In this document: one piece after another, positions 38,501 through 51,442 of the stretch
Layout of the letters: each line of letters begins with the position of its first letter
Numbering within the stretch: the stretch's first letter is position 1
DNA from: Ciona savignyi
Lineage: Eukaryota; Chordata; Ascidiacea; Phlebobranchia; Cionidae
Reading direction: 5' to 3'
Assembly: GCA_000149265.1 (NCBI GenBank)
Contig: CH002093.1
Location: forward strand, 155,355-219,354
Length of the DNA stretch: 64,000 bases
The notes under the pieces: generated by a model
Database searches by the model: none
Told to the model about the DNA's origin: nothing
What the model saw: the letters and a program-made list of their open reading frames with translations, nothing else
Position numbers and translations under genes: made by a program

Positions 38501-40708
38501 CAAGGTTATACTTGAACTTGCTAGGCTTGCGCGACAGAGGAACGTAGAAGAAAACGAGAGGAACTTGTCGACCGTGAACTCAGGCGAAAATTAGAATTGG
38601 CTGAAGCTGAAGCTGGAGCATGGGAGGAAGCATCCATTCCTGACGCCAGACACAACGACGTTCAAACCCGCAAATATGCTGGCTTTACGACACCGCTTCT
38701 ACAGCAGACTACATCCACTGAACAATCACGCAATGATATAACAGCGACCGCAAAGCAACCACCACAACGTTCTACTCTGTACGCTCCGCCCGTTGTGCGC
38801 CCGAAGCACAGCGCTCTGTTACATCTTCCCTTCACCGAAAGTCATTCGCCACCGTTTCCGTCCGACATCCGGGTGAACGACGAAAGAGAACACGTGACAA
38901 CACAGCATCAGAACCGACCGTCCCGATATGCTGATCGCTCCCCAATGCGCAATCAACAACGACGTACACAGCTATCACCGACTCGTATCCGACGAGATTC
39001 ACCACTCCGTCACATAAACCACCAAGAGGTAGGTGAACGCTTCGTACCTAAATCAATCGTCAAAAATTTAATGGGAGATCCGATGGACTACTGGTCCTTC
39101 GTCAACCGATACCAAGTACATATTGCCGACAAAGTGGACTCATACGACCTTAAATTAACCACTTTAACATTGTACAGAACACGTCTATGATAAAATTCAG
39201 CATAACTCCATGGATAATTAATTACCCAACGACTTTGCCTCCTTCGTTAGAGAACAGAGTCGCGAAGTTACCTCTGTGTATGAAAAGTACTTACTGCTAA
39301 AGTCCACAAATCCTTTAGTAACTACTGCACCAAGACGGAAAGTGTCGGCATATAACGTAAACGTGACTGCCGAATCTCCCACTCCTGCCACTCCCACTCC
39401 GAAAGCGTCTGTAGGAAACCACACTTGATTGGCGCCTATCACAACTTCAGAGATCAAATCTTACTGAACAACGGAAGCGCGTAATCCGGGCGACTTGTGC
39501 TTTAAATGCTTAAAGGCAGGCCATTCCGTGCGAGAATGCCCACACAAAATCAAATGCAGTGTAGAAGATTGCACCGGCAACTTCCACCACACCTTGCTCC
39601 CATGACCCGAGATGGATCCTCAGACCCGCAGATAGAATTGAAAGCAACACAACCGTTAAAGCATGTATGCACTCACTTAGCACTAAGAGAAACACCGGTA
39701 ATACTGACCTCCCCAAATTTGGACATTGCCTTCTACGCGTTAGAAGCGGAGGCAAAGATACGAGAGTATACGCCCTTCTCGATTCCTGAGCGACCCGCAC
39801 CTTCTGTGACCATCGACTGGCCGATCAGTTACAAGCTACTCCAACTGTTCGCGCCGCGAACTTCGACCTGTGTACAATGACTACTTCCGAACCGATCAAT
39901 GTTAAAACGACTTCCGCCTCGTTAACTGTTCTTCCGCTTGATGGCGACGAAGAGCTTGAACTGCCCGACGTTGCGCTCATTAAGGAAATTCCCGCTACAC
40001 CGAGCAATATTCCACAGCCAAATAAACTGAACCGATATAAGTACCTTCGTGGAGTGGACCTGCCATAAATTCCCGATGGTGAAGTGATGCTGTTGATCGG
40101 CACGACAACGCAATGGCACACCGGTGCCTGGAAAGTCACATCGCACCAAATCCACGCGAGACGGACCACCCTAGACTATTAAAAGGATCGTCACGAGACA
40201 AGTCAAGGCAGGCTCAGGAAGTGACGAGGTGTGTTCCCCTCCTCCGATACTGCCGCATCCGACGAAGTGAAAACATTGATGTGCTGGCTTCGAAGCCACA
40301 AGGAGGCGTCGGAGTTTGGCATGAAGTACTTGTTAACTGCAGAGTCACCCTAACTATTTTACGGCTCTTCAAACTTTGTCCTCGAATGCCAGCGCGTCAA
40401 ACGCTGCACACAGTAATTTAAGTTTCTTATTTTCTCGCTTTTCCGTTTAATTCGTCTTTCAGTTCTAACTTCGTTCAGATTACAGTAGTAGTTGGTTCGG
40501 TGCAGTAGTTTGCTTTCCTTCTTCTTTATTGCAATTTGATTTGTAGTAGTGGCTTACTAACATTATTATCTTTATTTTACAGCTACATGACTTCAATATT
40601 AGAAAACTCCTTCCTCCCATTACTTCTTTCCCCATTTTAAACCCAAATTTTGTTCCCAAATTTCCATTTTCAGTTCGCCTTGCCGCCCTCATTTTCGTTA
40701 TTAAAATT

Positions 40709-40888
40709 TGTTTCACGTTGGGACTGTTTTTGTATCGGTTGATATATATATCGGTCGCACTAACCATTCGGCGGCCACACGACCGTACACTGTGTGTGTC
40801 TTTTTTATTGACACAAGTTTCGAACACAAGTTAGGGACCGTCACTTGGGCATTTTTATATATGAGTCGGTGTATGTATCGGTAATGTC
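40709..40888 (-). mobile_element. Two family-A SINE fragments in tandem
   Basis: 40709-40792: ATATATCGGTCGCACTAACC, GGCCACACGACCGTAC. 40800-40888: AAGTTTCGAACACAAG, GTCGGTGTATGTATCGG. Same orientation. Confidence 0.8.
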
Positions 40889-40899
40889 CGCTGGATGTG

Positions 40900-41960
40900 T
40901 TTATCCGGCGACCCGACCCCTGTTCCACCTATTATTGTCGACCGTTCATGTATGATCATCGTCCCCATTTATACACCAGATAAGACCGACTTTTATTGTC
41001 TCTTATACACGAAACCCGTCAATTGTATAATCGACAAATATACATTCGCCTTTGGAATAGCTTAGGGATAAACAAGGTGGTACATAAGATCACCATCAAT
41101 GTAAGTTGGGTTGTTATGACAATCGGTAGAATTTAATTCAATTGGGAAGAATATTTTGTCGAACCATAATTATCTTTGTTCAAACACAGCGATCGCTACA
41201 CAAAGCGAATCGTTGCTTATCAGTTTGTTATGACGTCAACTTTAGGGTAAACGAGAAAAAGGCAATAACGAAGGTGTTTGCGCGTTTCTGTGTTATAAAT
41301 GCTAACATCTCATTCGAACATTTATTACCTGGATTAGAAGTTGTGTAATGCAACACAAGTAGTACGGAAGGCAAAAGTCGACACTAATTTGTAACGGAGA
41401 TCTCCTGCGGGAAAAAAATATTTAATCAGCAGAGCAGCAGAAGGGATTTGTAGCAGAGGAGGCGATCTATGGTCCTCACTGGTGTTTTGTGTGCAAAGTG
41501 AAAAGGTCAGATCTGTCGTACTTAGCTTACCCCGTAGAATTGTGTACATAAATGATATCCATTGTGATCGTTTGGCGTTGCTGCCCAGCTACATTTTTAT
41601 AACAAGTTTTTTTATTCATACGCTACAAGATATACCCAACTATGAGTGAAAACATTTTATTTTGACGTATATTGCTCACTAAAACATTTTCAACCTTAAG
41701 TTTAAATAGTGTCTTATACAGTAATACCAACATACTGATAATCAGATTTTAATGTTGTTGATAATAACTCAATCTATCATGTAGAAACTATTTAATCAAC
41801 TGTGGAAACGATCAAACACGAAGCGGCTGTGACAAGCAGGTGGTCGACGATACTTCCTGGGGTTCCTGTGAAAGGTGGTACATAAGACCGAAGATAATAA
41901 TAGCATCTTATATAATTAAAACTTTGGAACCCTTGCCTTTGAGGGGGATAATCCTTGGCA
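40900..41960. other. No gene recognised
   Basis: AT-rich; no exon with convincing splice signals and no repeat shared with the rest of the window. Confidence 0.3.
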
Positions 41961-41991
41961 TTTGCTGGGATTTCATGTACAAAGTGTAAAC

Positions 41992-42681
41992 ATGAGGCTG
42001 GATGTCATTTTGTGTTTAATACTCATTATAATTAAATCAAAATCTGCAGAAAGCCTGAAAACCAGCTTTTGCGGAAAAAAGAATCGAGGAGAACGGACAT
42101 CGGTGGAGACGAAACAAGTATCCCGTGTTCCTTGCTGGGATTTCGTCAACACAGCGAAAGCGTGAGCGGAATCGTGTTTAATAATTATTTGTTTATGTGT
42201 GTGGTCGTAGTAAGACGTTTGTCAGCAATTCTGATCCGACTGTGTAGTTGTGGGTTAAAACTAGAGCTGCAATGATACTTTAAAAATGTATCGATTATCG
42301 CTGGTCCACGTATCGCGATAATAAAGGTAAGTAAACATGGGGAATTCCCAATATCTATATCAAACCTCTTTTAACGGACTGCGTTTCAGTGTAGTTAAAA
42401 TATTGCGTTTGTAAAGTTTTTCTAGTAATTTTAATTATTACACAAAAGGGCATTTATTTATTACGTTGATTGTTGAACTTCATATTACGTAATAACCTGT
42501 GTTATGCTAAGTTTGTAAGTAAGGAAAGTTAGGTTGTTTAAATTCATGTTGTGCAGAAATCTACCAAATCGACGAATGCGTGGAAACCACGAAGACGACG
42601 CGTAGAGACAAGCGATTCCCGTGGAGGCGTCAAGCACAAACAAAGTACAATAAGCTGAAATGGAGCCGGAAGAACAAGCCG
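41992..42681 (+). CDS. Candidate small secreted protein or peptide precursor (2 exons)
   Basis: ATG at 41992 gives MRLDVILCLILIIIKSKSA, a strong signal peptide, followed by SFCGKKNRGER and SRVPCWDFVNTAK, then a donor GTGAGC at about 42163. A following exon between acceptor GTTGTGCAG (about 42557) and donor GTAAGT (about 42682) is open in two frames. In the frame matching the phase it ends soon (ANLPNRRMRGNHEDDA). In the other it reads IYQIDECVETTKTTRRDK and a basic stretch. Gly-Lys-Lys and Lys-Asn-Arg could be processing sites. No family recognised. Confidence 0.28.
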
Positions 42682-42689
42682 CAGTAAGT

Positions 42690-44000
42690 TATATACCACT
42701 ATTATACCAAGTCCCATATGTTGCATATACATTGGGTCGGCATACACACATACAATGTACACAGTTTGACCTAATACTGCGAGGCATCAATTCTGAGCGT
42801 GTTTAAACTATTTAACGACAGAACTTTGCAGCAAAACGTTTTGTTCTCTGGTTATCCTGCTATTCTCTGTTTAAGGCAATAAATGCGCTATTTAACCTGC
42901 GGAATGATATTACGGGTAAACAATGGTAATAAATATTGGGACGTAGTTATTACATTCACGTGGTAGTGCACTTATCCTAAAGGAATACTCAATTAATGCT
43001 TTTGTATAAACATTTCGCAATTGAACGCAATTTGGCATTAACAAAAGGAGAATGATTGTTTAACCCAAAGTAGAGTAATTATGTAGAGTAAATATGATAA
43101 TAACTTGTTCGTGTGCTATTAACTTTTGTTTTTCTTAATTTACTATGATGAATAATATAATGCATTTTATGAAGCCAGTCAGCGAAGACTTAATATCCCA
43201 CATGCAACCTGTCGTTTAACGTTAGCTAGGAGGGAATTGTTTACTAATTAAAAATATTAAGTTTTTGTGAAGTGACAATACTCATTCATTATGATTACGC
43301 AACAGTGCGCATTATTGTTAACACAAATGGCTTTGAAAGTTAAAACTTTATTTGGTTTGAATTTATGTTTTACCCTGATAAAGTGAATTGTGTAAACAAA
43401 GTCAATTGATTTCACGGCATTCAAGCTGGTAGACAGCTTAAACTATTTTGTATTCGACAAACCAGAAGACTATACTGTATTAAATTGTATAAGATACATT
43501 TTCATCAAATGCGCACAGCTATATAGACAAATAAATGACGTGTGTGAATAACATAAAATGGGTTTTAAAATTAGTGGTGGCTTGTATGTAATAATTGTTT
43601 AAGTTTAATCTTGGTAGTCACTTTAACCAAGGAAATAAGACATTATCAAATCTCATCCTTACTATAAGAATTAATCAGATCTGTATTTATTTGTGAAACC
43701 CACTGTAGCATTTCTCAATTTTGCACCGAGTAAAATCAATACCAAGCACGACGTAACCCACTGACGATGAAAAAAGCATTCAAGCGTAATGGATTGTACC
43801 AACCATCAAAAACCTTCGAGTTTTGTTGAAATACTTTTATTTCATCAGCGCGATTGCCTTGTCCAAGGACAGAGATACGTGTTGTATCTCATAATATTTA
43901 TTGTTGTTTTTTTCTTTGAAATTATCGGAACGGTTGTGTTTGTACGAACTGAACCAGAACTCGAAATTCTTTATTGTGATAAATAATAAACCTGGGCAGG
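42690..44000. other. No gene recognised
   Basis: AT-rich. An ORF at 43789-43986 with a hydrophobic segment (LIIFIVVFFFEIIGTVVFV) has no splice or promoter support. Confidence 0.25.
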
Positions 44001-44029
44001 AAAACAATCCGTCAAACAACAGGTTCGGC

Positions 44030-45715
44030 TCTCTGGGTGAAAATATAAATAATCCGAACCGCTTGTTATAAATTGACCCATATCGAACACTGTGTTGTTC
44101 AAACACGGCTTTCCTCTCGTAACGGATATTGAAAAGTTTAACTTTGGAGTTTGTTGATGACGTGTTTTTTTTTAATTACGTGGAGCTAACGTCCTTGGTT
44201 CAATCGCGTAATTGCATGATACCACGTTTATCCCACACAAACAGTAAGCAATCGAGCCTTGTAAGGCTAACAAGTCAAATATATATATGTAGCTTATCGA
44301 ATAATGGATATTGTAGTTCGACAATTATAACCTTAGTTCATTTTTTGGTTAATTTTTATTTCGTGTTTTAATATAGGCTCTCTATAAACACCGATTCATC
44401 AGTAGCGCTATTAATTATAGTTCAACATAAATATTCTATATGAAAATAGCTCATACTAGTCGGTTTGGGGTTTGGGAAAGGCGCATATGATTTCACTGGT
44501 TTAATCGGTTGAACTAAAACTTCAGTAGTATCTCCAGCGTAGTCAACACAGTGCACTTCGGTAACCAGACCTTTGGCGCGAGGTTATTTGACAATTAACC
44601 TTATGACAGACAATTTCACAATTAACCGTATGAAAACCTAAATCGTAAACTTATAAAATAAAACTTAAATTACCCCCCAAATTACCTAAGAAAATCCCGA
44701 TAATAAAAACTTACGCCAGTAACTCGTTTATTTGTTTTTGATCCTTTGAAGGCAGTAATAAAAGGAGGGCACACTTAATATGTGGCAACATGTGAGTGGA
44801 AACCAAATGGCAATATCAATGCATTATTATCACTGTGTAAAATGCATATCCATATATAAACCATTTTTCTGCAAATCCACAGCATAGAAATAGAGATTAA
44901 TGTGCATTACGCTCTATATCAAAAGGAATGAAATTTCCCATCGAGTTAAATCTTTTGGGCATGATAACTAATATATTATGAGTGTACATTGGTCAATTCT
45001 AAGTAAAACAATACGGAACGAACCAGTTTACCTTCAAGTTTTAAATCAGGTTGTAGATAAATGCGATGAACCGAACAAGAACAATTGGACACAAATCAAC
45101 CCTCCAAAAAAACGTTTATGTTTATACATTGTTAACTTTCTTAAACATTGGAATTAAAATATCTTTTCAGAAGAAAACAAAGATTACGTAAATAAATAAA
45201 TAACTAGTTTCCCGTCCTGGGTAAAAATATAAATAATTCAAAACGCTTGTTATAAATTCACACATATCGCACACGAGTGGTCTAACACGACATTGTTTCG
45301 TCACTGATATAGAAGTTGAACTTTGGAGTCTGTTGTTGAAGTGTTTGTTAAACTATGGGGAGCTAACGTACTTGGTACGAACACGTTACACCATGTTTAT
45401 CTGACACAAACAGTAAGCTACCAAGTCTTGCTAAGCTAAAAATTCATATATATATATATTTTTAATAATGGATCGTGTAGTTCGACCATTATAGCGTTTC
45501 ACGGTTATTTTGTGCTTTAATATTACTGGCTCTCCATAAACACCAATCATCAGTACAACATGTATATATTATAATACAATAGCGAAAGCGTGTTGGTTGT
45601 GTCGTTTGGCAAGGTGCATACGTATGATTTTAATGGTAAAGGGGTTTAAAGCGTAATCAAAAGTCTATCGACCTTTGACGCGAGGTTATCTGACAATTGC
45701 CCGTGTGGTAACATC
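44030..45715 (+). repeat. Diverged direct duplication, units about 44030-44605 and 45215-45715
   Basis: Both units share in order GGTGAAAATATAAATAAT-type start, CGCTTGTTATAAATT, AACTTTGGAGT, GGAGCTAACGT, CACACAAACAGTAAGC, GTAGTTCGAC, GGCTCTC.ATAAACACC and GGCGCGAGGTTAT-type SINE-like ends. Similarity is roughly three quarters by eye. The spacer is about 600 bp. Confidence 0.75.
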
Positions 45716-48413
45716 TAACTGCAATTACCTAAACATAGGTAAGAAATAAGAGACTCACAAGAGTAGGTTTTGTGGGAGTGTACTTGGTTAATATTATCTG
45801 ATAATATTATATTCGAGGAGAGTTTATTGGTTACAATTCGTCTGTACAAAGTTATCTATCTCGTTTATAAATGGAATGCGAAGCGCACAATTCAAAGTGT
45901 GACGTCGGGTTCAAGGAGGCGTTCAACTAATTATTTTCCCTATCTCTTCAATGCAAACTGACCTCACAAAAACGACTGTCACTCAAAATCCTGACATAGG
46001 AAGTCTTAGATTTTTTCACAATTTAAAATTGAAGCTTGGATCTGCAACCTAAACTCAAAACCCTACAAAATTTTGTTTAAAAATTTTGAGCCCATACCCC
46101 TTCGTACATCGGCAACTTTTTTCCAACAAAACAGCTAGCAGATGCACATTCAACACCTTTATTTTACAAAGCACTGCTCCACGATTACAAAACTTTACAG
46201 CTAAACGAGAACACCGGCGCGCAGCCTAGCACATGCTGCTTTCAACAAAACAAACGTTGGGGAATCACCACTATTGTTACTCAGCAAAACACTAGTTTAA
46301 AAACAATGACTCATGGAGGGTACCACTCGTCACATCCTGCCGCTCATAGAGGTCTTAATTGGTTATACGCCATCTCAAGAGGTAAATTAACTTTCAAAGT
46401 GTCAGTTAACTTTATTTTATCCGCTTGTCACGGATACTGCTCTGCTGCGCCAACTACCGGGCGTACGCTAGCCAGTTCATACCCCGCTTCAGGATCTGCG
46501 CTGCGTGCAATTATATCGTACCACCTCATGTACGTCCAGTTATCCACTTAAACCACCCTATTCTGCTACTTTTATGGGGATGCATTAACCTTTTTAAAAA
46601 TAAGTTGTGCGTTTCATTTGGTTTAGGGTCCATTTTTAACCATCCCCGAAATATGGCTTATATGCCTACATCATTTTTGCTTCCCGCATAAAACGCCAAT
46701 GACTTGACATTTTCCTTTGGTTATTCGGTGTTTGGAAACAGTTTTAAAAGCTTGGGCACCGTCAGTAAATGTGGCCTATAAGTGTATTTCATAAAATAAT
46801 AGTCTGGTGTTTTCGGCAACCACCGTTGATTAAACCATTTTCAACTTAGTGTGTAAGAGTAGGTAGACAAGCAGTTATTAATTCGATTATTAATAAGTTT
46901 TCAGAATATTTTGTAATCCACTTTTAAGAGGTTAATTAGACGGTAGTTTGTTACAAATAAAGGATCTTTATTGTGTTCAGAAATAAGAATTATTATACCT
47001 TGTTTTGGTTATTAACTCTTTTTTCAGTAAAACGAAGCGCGTCAATTATAAGTTTTCACGTCGGGGCAATCGGTTTTGTAGAACTCGGCGGGAAAGCCGT
47101 CACTGCCTGGTTATTTTTTATTCGGCATCGTTTACAACGCGCGTTGCAACAATCCTTTTCTGTGATTAGGTGATCTATGCCATTGGATTTGTCGATGTCC
47201 AGTTGTGACAACGTAATCTAACCAAAATAATTTGTGATGTTTTGTCGCCCAACTGTTAAGCTTCAATTATCGTATAGAAGTTCATAAAATCAATATTTCT
47301 ATATCATTTTATGGTTAGTTCTTTTAATTGTTGCCTTGATTTTAGAAATACAGCTCGCATCGTCCAATGAGGAGACATTTAGCTTCCAAGTACCTTTTCC
47401 AGGATTGCTAGAAAAAAAATACAGACGATGGGGTCATGGTTACAATATCATGGGTCTTATTTGACGCTGGGTACTATGTCGCAATCATTAACTTTGCGGC
47501 TCGCTGAGCAGGAAGAGAGATTTAGTTGAAAACTCGAAAAATATCTTACAGCCAAAAGTGCCCATATACGGCAAAATTAATAACCGACATTGTAAAAATA
47601 GTAATTAGTGTCGCATAATTCTATTTCTACATTATACTAAAATTATCTCGAGCGTTTTCCCGGTCGGCAAATATATCCCACCACCCAATTCGCGAGCACA
47701 TATTTGTTCGCATTCTACGATACAATGATTTTCTTGTGCGAGGAAGGAACATGTCGTATTGTTTTATAAAACTAAAACACAGTATGCCTTTTGGCCTGGT
47801 TCCGTACAATATATGTGGCTACTACTAGTGGCGACATTATGGTAAGGTTTTATGAATAAACAATTAAATGGGTATTGATTTCTCTTTTTATGGTTCGAGG
47901 TTGATGCCACCTTCCAATTCCATCCTACAGATTTTGTTCTTGCAAGGTTTTCTGTAAATGCTTGATGGTTTAGATCGATCGCCACAAGAACAGGACACCG
48001 ACCGTAATAAGCAGTGGCAGCACTCGACTAAGTTTCCTTTGACTTTTATTTCTGGCCTTAATTGTTCACAATTATATTTTTACTCTATCTGCGGTTTTAG
48101 TCAACCGTCTATTTTAACCTCAAGTAACATATAATTGCACAAGATAATTCCACATTTTATTTTGGTATATATTAAGTGTGTATTCTTCGACTTGGGTTTT
48201 TAAAGAAGCAAAAAAAGAATAAAAGAAAAAACCCTAGCACCTCTGGCAAAAGAGAAAGTCTCCGTGTAGGATCCAACAGGAGCAATGACCTACCCCCCTT
48301 TGTCAACCCTGTGTTGACAAATCGAGCTACTCAGCGTGCGTTGACCAGTGATTGTCTAAACACCCTATGTGTCTGTCCTGTAATTGCTATTTTTATGCCA
48401 TATGTCTTGGATT
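45716..48413. other. No gene assigned; one weak exon candidate
   Basis: At 47348-47462, after acceptor TTGATTTTAG, a frame reads IQLASSNEETFSFQVPFPG, then EKKYRRWGHGYNIMGLI-stop. It could be a last exon of an unknown gene. An ORF at 46973-47173 begins with a hydrophobic stretch but its phase does not fit. Rest is AT-rich. Confidence 0.25.
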
Positions 48414-49022
48414 TTAAGTCAACATAACTTCCACAGGTTTTGCTTGTGGCAGGTTGTCATTCTCTTGTAATTTCTTAAGCCCCGGGTTTTGGTCAGGCGG
48501 GAATCTCCTCGGGCACGTGGCGAGTTTGTGGCCTGGTTCTCCACAATGCTTGCAAGTCTTAGTTTGTCCATGGTACTTTACAAACAGTTCATATCCTGCT
48601 ACATTTATGTAGCTTGGTATCGGTGTTTTTTCCAAGCAGTGCCAGCCGAATCTCAGTTGCCAAAACACGCTTGTCGACTTTGTTCCTTATGCTAAATAAG
48701 TTTCCATACTGACACAATGTATAGGCCAGTACTTCTTTTTTAAAGGAAAGAATATATATCCGATCACTAACGTTGTCCTATCCGACATGTGCATAAGGAC
48801 ACAATAAACATTTTCCACACTTTTCCCCTCTTCATGTATCTTTAGACAATCTTCTCTGGATTTACTGGTGACGCATATTAAATTGCCCCCTTCCTCTCTG
48901 CAAGCAGATTTTTGACAAGGTCTTCTTCCAATACCTGAAACTAAGGCAATTAGGGCGTTGCCCGATTGTTTGAGTTGAATTGCGATTGAGAACATCCGAC
49001 CTCCACGACCTCTCCATGACAT
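48414..49022 (-). pseudogene. LINE ORF1 (CCHC gag-like) relic
   Basis: Minus strand: MSWRGRGGRMFSIAIQ from 49022, then a frame break near 48690, then RFGWHCLEKTPIPSYINVAG and YELFVKYHGQTKTCKHCGEP with the knuckle CKHCGEPGHKLATC, followed by PRRFPPDQN. The VKY.GQ..TC..CGE.GH signature is typical of ORF1 of knuckle-bearing non-LTR retrotransposons. No RT found adjacent. Confidence 0.65.
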
Positions 49023-49041
49023 AACTTACTTTCTTTATATA

Positions 49042-49135
49042 TAATTTTACCGAGCCAAGTTTCGAACCCATATTGGACTAGGCACAAGCACCGTTTTTGT
49101 ATAGCAGTCGGTATATATATCGGTCGCGCTCACAC
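49042..49135 (-). mobile_element. Family-A SINE
   Basis: TTACCGAGCCAAGTTTCGAA, CCCATATTGGACTAGGC, CGGTATATATATCGGTCGC. The tRNA head is missing; ends at the start of unrelated sequence. Confidence 0.85.
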
Positions 49136-49463
49136 ACCACTATATTTACTTAACTTAGTTAATGCTCCTTTGCGCCATCATCCGGGAGTTAGTAAATAAA
49201 CAAAGCACCTAATAAAAGTTAAAGTACCACAAGTAATGTTCAATTCCTAAGGGAAATCAGTCAACTGCAGTATTGCGGTCCATAATCGCTTAACTTGGAC
49301 GTCTTTACTAACCTAGCCGAATGTCATATACTTCTTATTTATGGACATTTTGAAGGAAACAAACCAATTGAAATTTGTAAAATGTTTGTAGAAATTTAGT
49401 AATATTAAGTGGATATTGGGATAAAGCCACAAGAAAATATAAAACTACATCTCTTATTTCAAT

Positions 49464-49978
49464 TGTAGCGACCTCATGTGTTACATAAGATTTACGATCC
49501 CATCAGCTGGCATTTGCGCTGACATTCCGTCATGTTGAAATATCATTATTAGGTTTACGATTATAACCGCACAGCTGTCGTACTTTGCCTATATAAGTTT
49601 ATTTTACTTTTGCTTAAAGAGAAAAAGAGAGAGAGAGTGCTAACGCATTAAGTAACATCTTGTATGTGTCTATACTGAAAGTTTTATCTGGAATCTATAT
49701 CGTTTAAACATCTAACGATTTAACTCGCAATTGGTACCAAGTTAATCGCCTCAATTGCTCAATACAATTGATGTTATAAAACTACTGAGGCATTTATAGA
49801 CGAACTACAGAAGTCAAAGAGTCGTTACGCAGAAAACCTCAATTAATTAGCGCACCTCCGAGAGTCGAGATAGCGCGTAGGGAATCGCAGATCGCATCAG
49901 GTGTTGTAACCGGCTTACCTGGATGCCTACAAGGAACAATCTAGCGAAATAGGCAGCAACCTGCAACGGCTCTCTACA
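49464..49978 (+). repeat. 5' LTR
   Basis: 515 bp. Contains TATATAAG near 49590 as a TATA box candidate and a GAGA-rich run (AGAGAAAAAGAGAGAGAGAG) about 25 bp after it. Confidence 0.93.
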
Positions 49979-50311
49979 TATTCGGTGACCCTGTTTCTGA
50001 GCAAATTTTGAGGTGGCATTGATGATTGGAAAGCCGGAAAAAGAAGAATTTCAACTACATTGCTTTGCTGCTTAAAGTTTCGAGGTACATTTCTGCGTCA
50101 ATAGTAACGTCGCATTCGCCATCAAGAACAAACGTTGGACATTTCCGTTCTATTGTTCGTGGAGGTGTCAAGTTCAAATAACGGATTATATACGCGAGAT
50201 CAACGGATACTTTGAAGGACTCTTATTGTTTTGCTATAATTAATCTGTTTATATAGATTTGGTACGGTTTAATTATTATTATATTTTTTAAAACCCACGG
50301 AGTCCGTTAAA

Positions 50312-51442
50312 ATGAGAAAATTCTTTGAATTTAGCGGTAGGTCTGTTAAAAAGGAGCGAAATCTGCCTGTCCCCGAAAATAATGATCATGTTAATGACGA
50401 TGATTATCATTGGTCGGAAGATTATAACCTACAAGACGTTAGTCTGGTGGGGGACAACATTTCGTTATCATCACCGACGCCCAACGTCAAACAACCAACC
50501 TATTATCAAAAAACTTTATTTAATCGTACGATTGATTCCCAACAACAACATCATCGTTCTGGTCCTTTATTGAGCGACGTTCTAAATAGTCTAACGGACT
50601 ATTTAAAGAAATCGTCTGTAAACTTACCTGAATTCACCGAAAGTATGCCCGAGTCATGGTTTGATTCTGCGGAAAGTATTTTTCGACGCTTTGATGTGGT
50701 TTCGGAAGATGATAAGTTTGAATTCGTTAAAGAATCACTTAGGCCCCGACATCTCCGACACGTTGAACACTTGTTAGCTAAACGAGATAGAATGTTGCCT
50801 TACACGTCCCTCAAAGAAGCGCTCATCAGTAACTATTCTGTTTCTAAGACTGATAAAATCATAGCACTGATGAACTTCGGTCCGCTGGGTGATCAAAAAC
50901 CATCGGAGATGCTAAAAGATATGTTAAAACTGACAGGTCCTTTCCCGGATGAAAATACGTCAATATGGTTGCGTCAACTGTTTCTAGAACGTATGCCATT
51001 AAACGTACGTAGCACGCTCAAAGCATTTACGTCGGATTCGCTAGGTGCGATGTCCAGCCGAGCAGATAGTATAATTGACGACAGTCGACATTCTGCGGCA
51101 TTTTCTTCTTCCGGGGTAGCAAATCCTACATTGAACGATTTGCATTCAATTAACTTAGCAGTTGTTGAAAACCTTAGAGTACTTAACAATAAGCTGGTGA
51201 ACAGACCGTCAAATTCAGCCTCCAAGAACAGCGGATATCAGGACGATACCGTCTACATAGATGACTACCGAGACGAAGAACACCCACCGAGGCAATGGAG
51301 CAATCGCGGACGAGGTTATTGGAGAAGACCAAATAGAAGGAAACTAGAAGTTATAGATTTCAAGAAAAAGACTAAACCAGATCAAAAAAACTCTCAGGCA
51401 AGACGTTGGATATGGCGTGTAGCGTCTTGTGCAATACTTTAA
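50312..51442 (+). CDS. Ty3-like gag
   Basis: 376 codons. The core reads LPEFTESMPESWFDSAESIF, FEFVKESLRPRHLRHVEHLL and LFLERMPLNVRSTL, the helical gag fold of arthropod/chordate Ty3 elements. The C-terminus is basic and Arg/Gly-rich (GRGYWRRPNRRK) rather than a CCHC knuckle. It would bind element RNA and form particles. The ORF appears intact, unlike the pol part; the start is the first Met after the leader. Confidence 0.8.
   Translation: MRKFFEFSGRSVKKERNLPVPENNDHVNDDDYHWSEDYNLQDVSLVGDNISLSSPTPNVKQPTYYQKTLFNRTIDSQQQHHRSGPLLSDVLNSLTDYLKKSSVNLPEFTESMPESWFDSAESIFRRFDVVSEDDKFEFVKESLRPRHLRHVEHLLAKRDRMLPYTSLKEALISNYSVSKTDKIIALMNFGPLGDQKPSEMLKDMLKLTGPFPDENTSIWLRQLFLERMPLNVRSTLKAFTSDSLGAMSSRADSIIDDSRHSAAFSSSGVANPTLNDLHSINLAVVENLRVLNNKLVNRPSNSASKNSGYQDDTVYIDDYRDEEHPPRQWSNRGRGYWRRPNRRKLEVIDFKKKTKPDQKNSQARRWIWRVASCAIL

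Larger units (their letters stand above)
37526..40175 (+). pseudogene. Decayed BEL/Pao gag-protease relic, split by a repeat insertion
   Basis: Gag start at 37526 (MDNQPEDRVEQWLDNIEEAK), shifting frame to ESVSVVSTTRSMRS near 37670. It is interrupted by the repeat at about 37680-38500. It resumes near 38537 with a charged helix (ERRRKREELVDRELRR, MAEAEAGAWEEAS) and the gag motif LMGDPMDYWSFVNRYQVH near 39070. After more frame breaks a knuckle CFKCLKAGHSVREC appears at about 39500. Protease-related ELPDVALIKEIP and YKYLRGVDLP follow near 39960-40065, then EVMLLIGT. No RT or integrase and no LTRs recognised. Older than the BEL element at 31193. Confidence 0.75.

Noticed and set aside
40997..41010. 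TGTCTCTTATACAC, matching part of the Tn5 mosaic end used in library adapters
   Set aside because: Only 14 bases match, the next bases differ, and the sequence continues normally on both sides; probably chance.
42270..42330. Left end of another DNA transposon (AGAGCTGCAATGATAC...ATCGATTATCG)
   Set aside because: Resembles ends of some hAT-like repeats, but no partner end or target duplication was found.
49600..49640. GA-rich microsatellite
   Set aside because: It is part of the LTR and repeated in the other LTR, so not an independent satellite.
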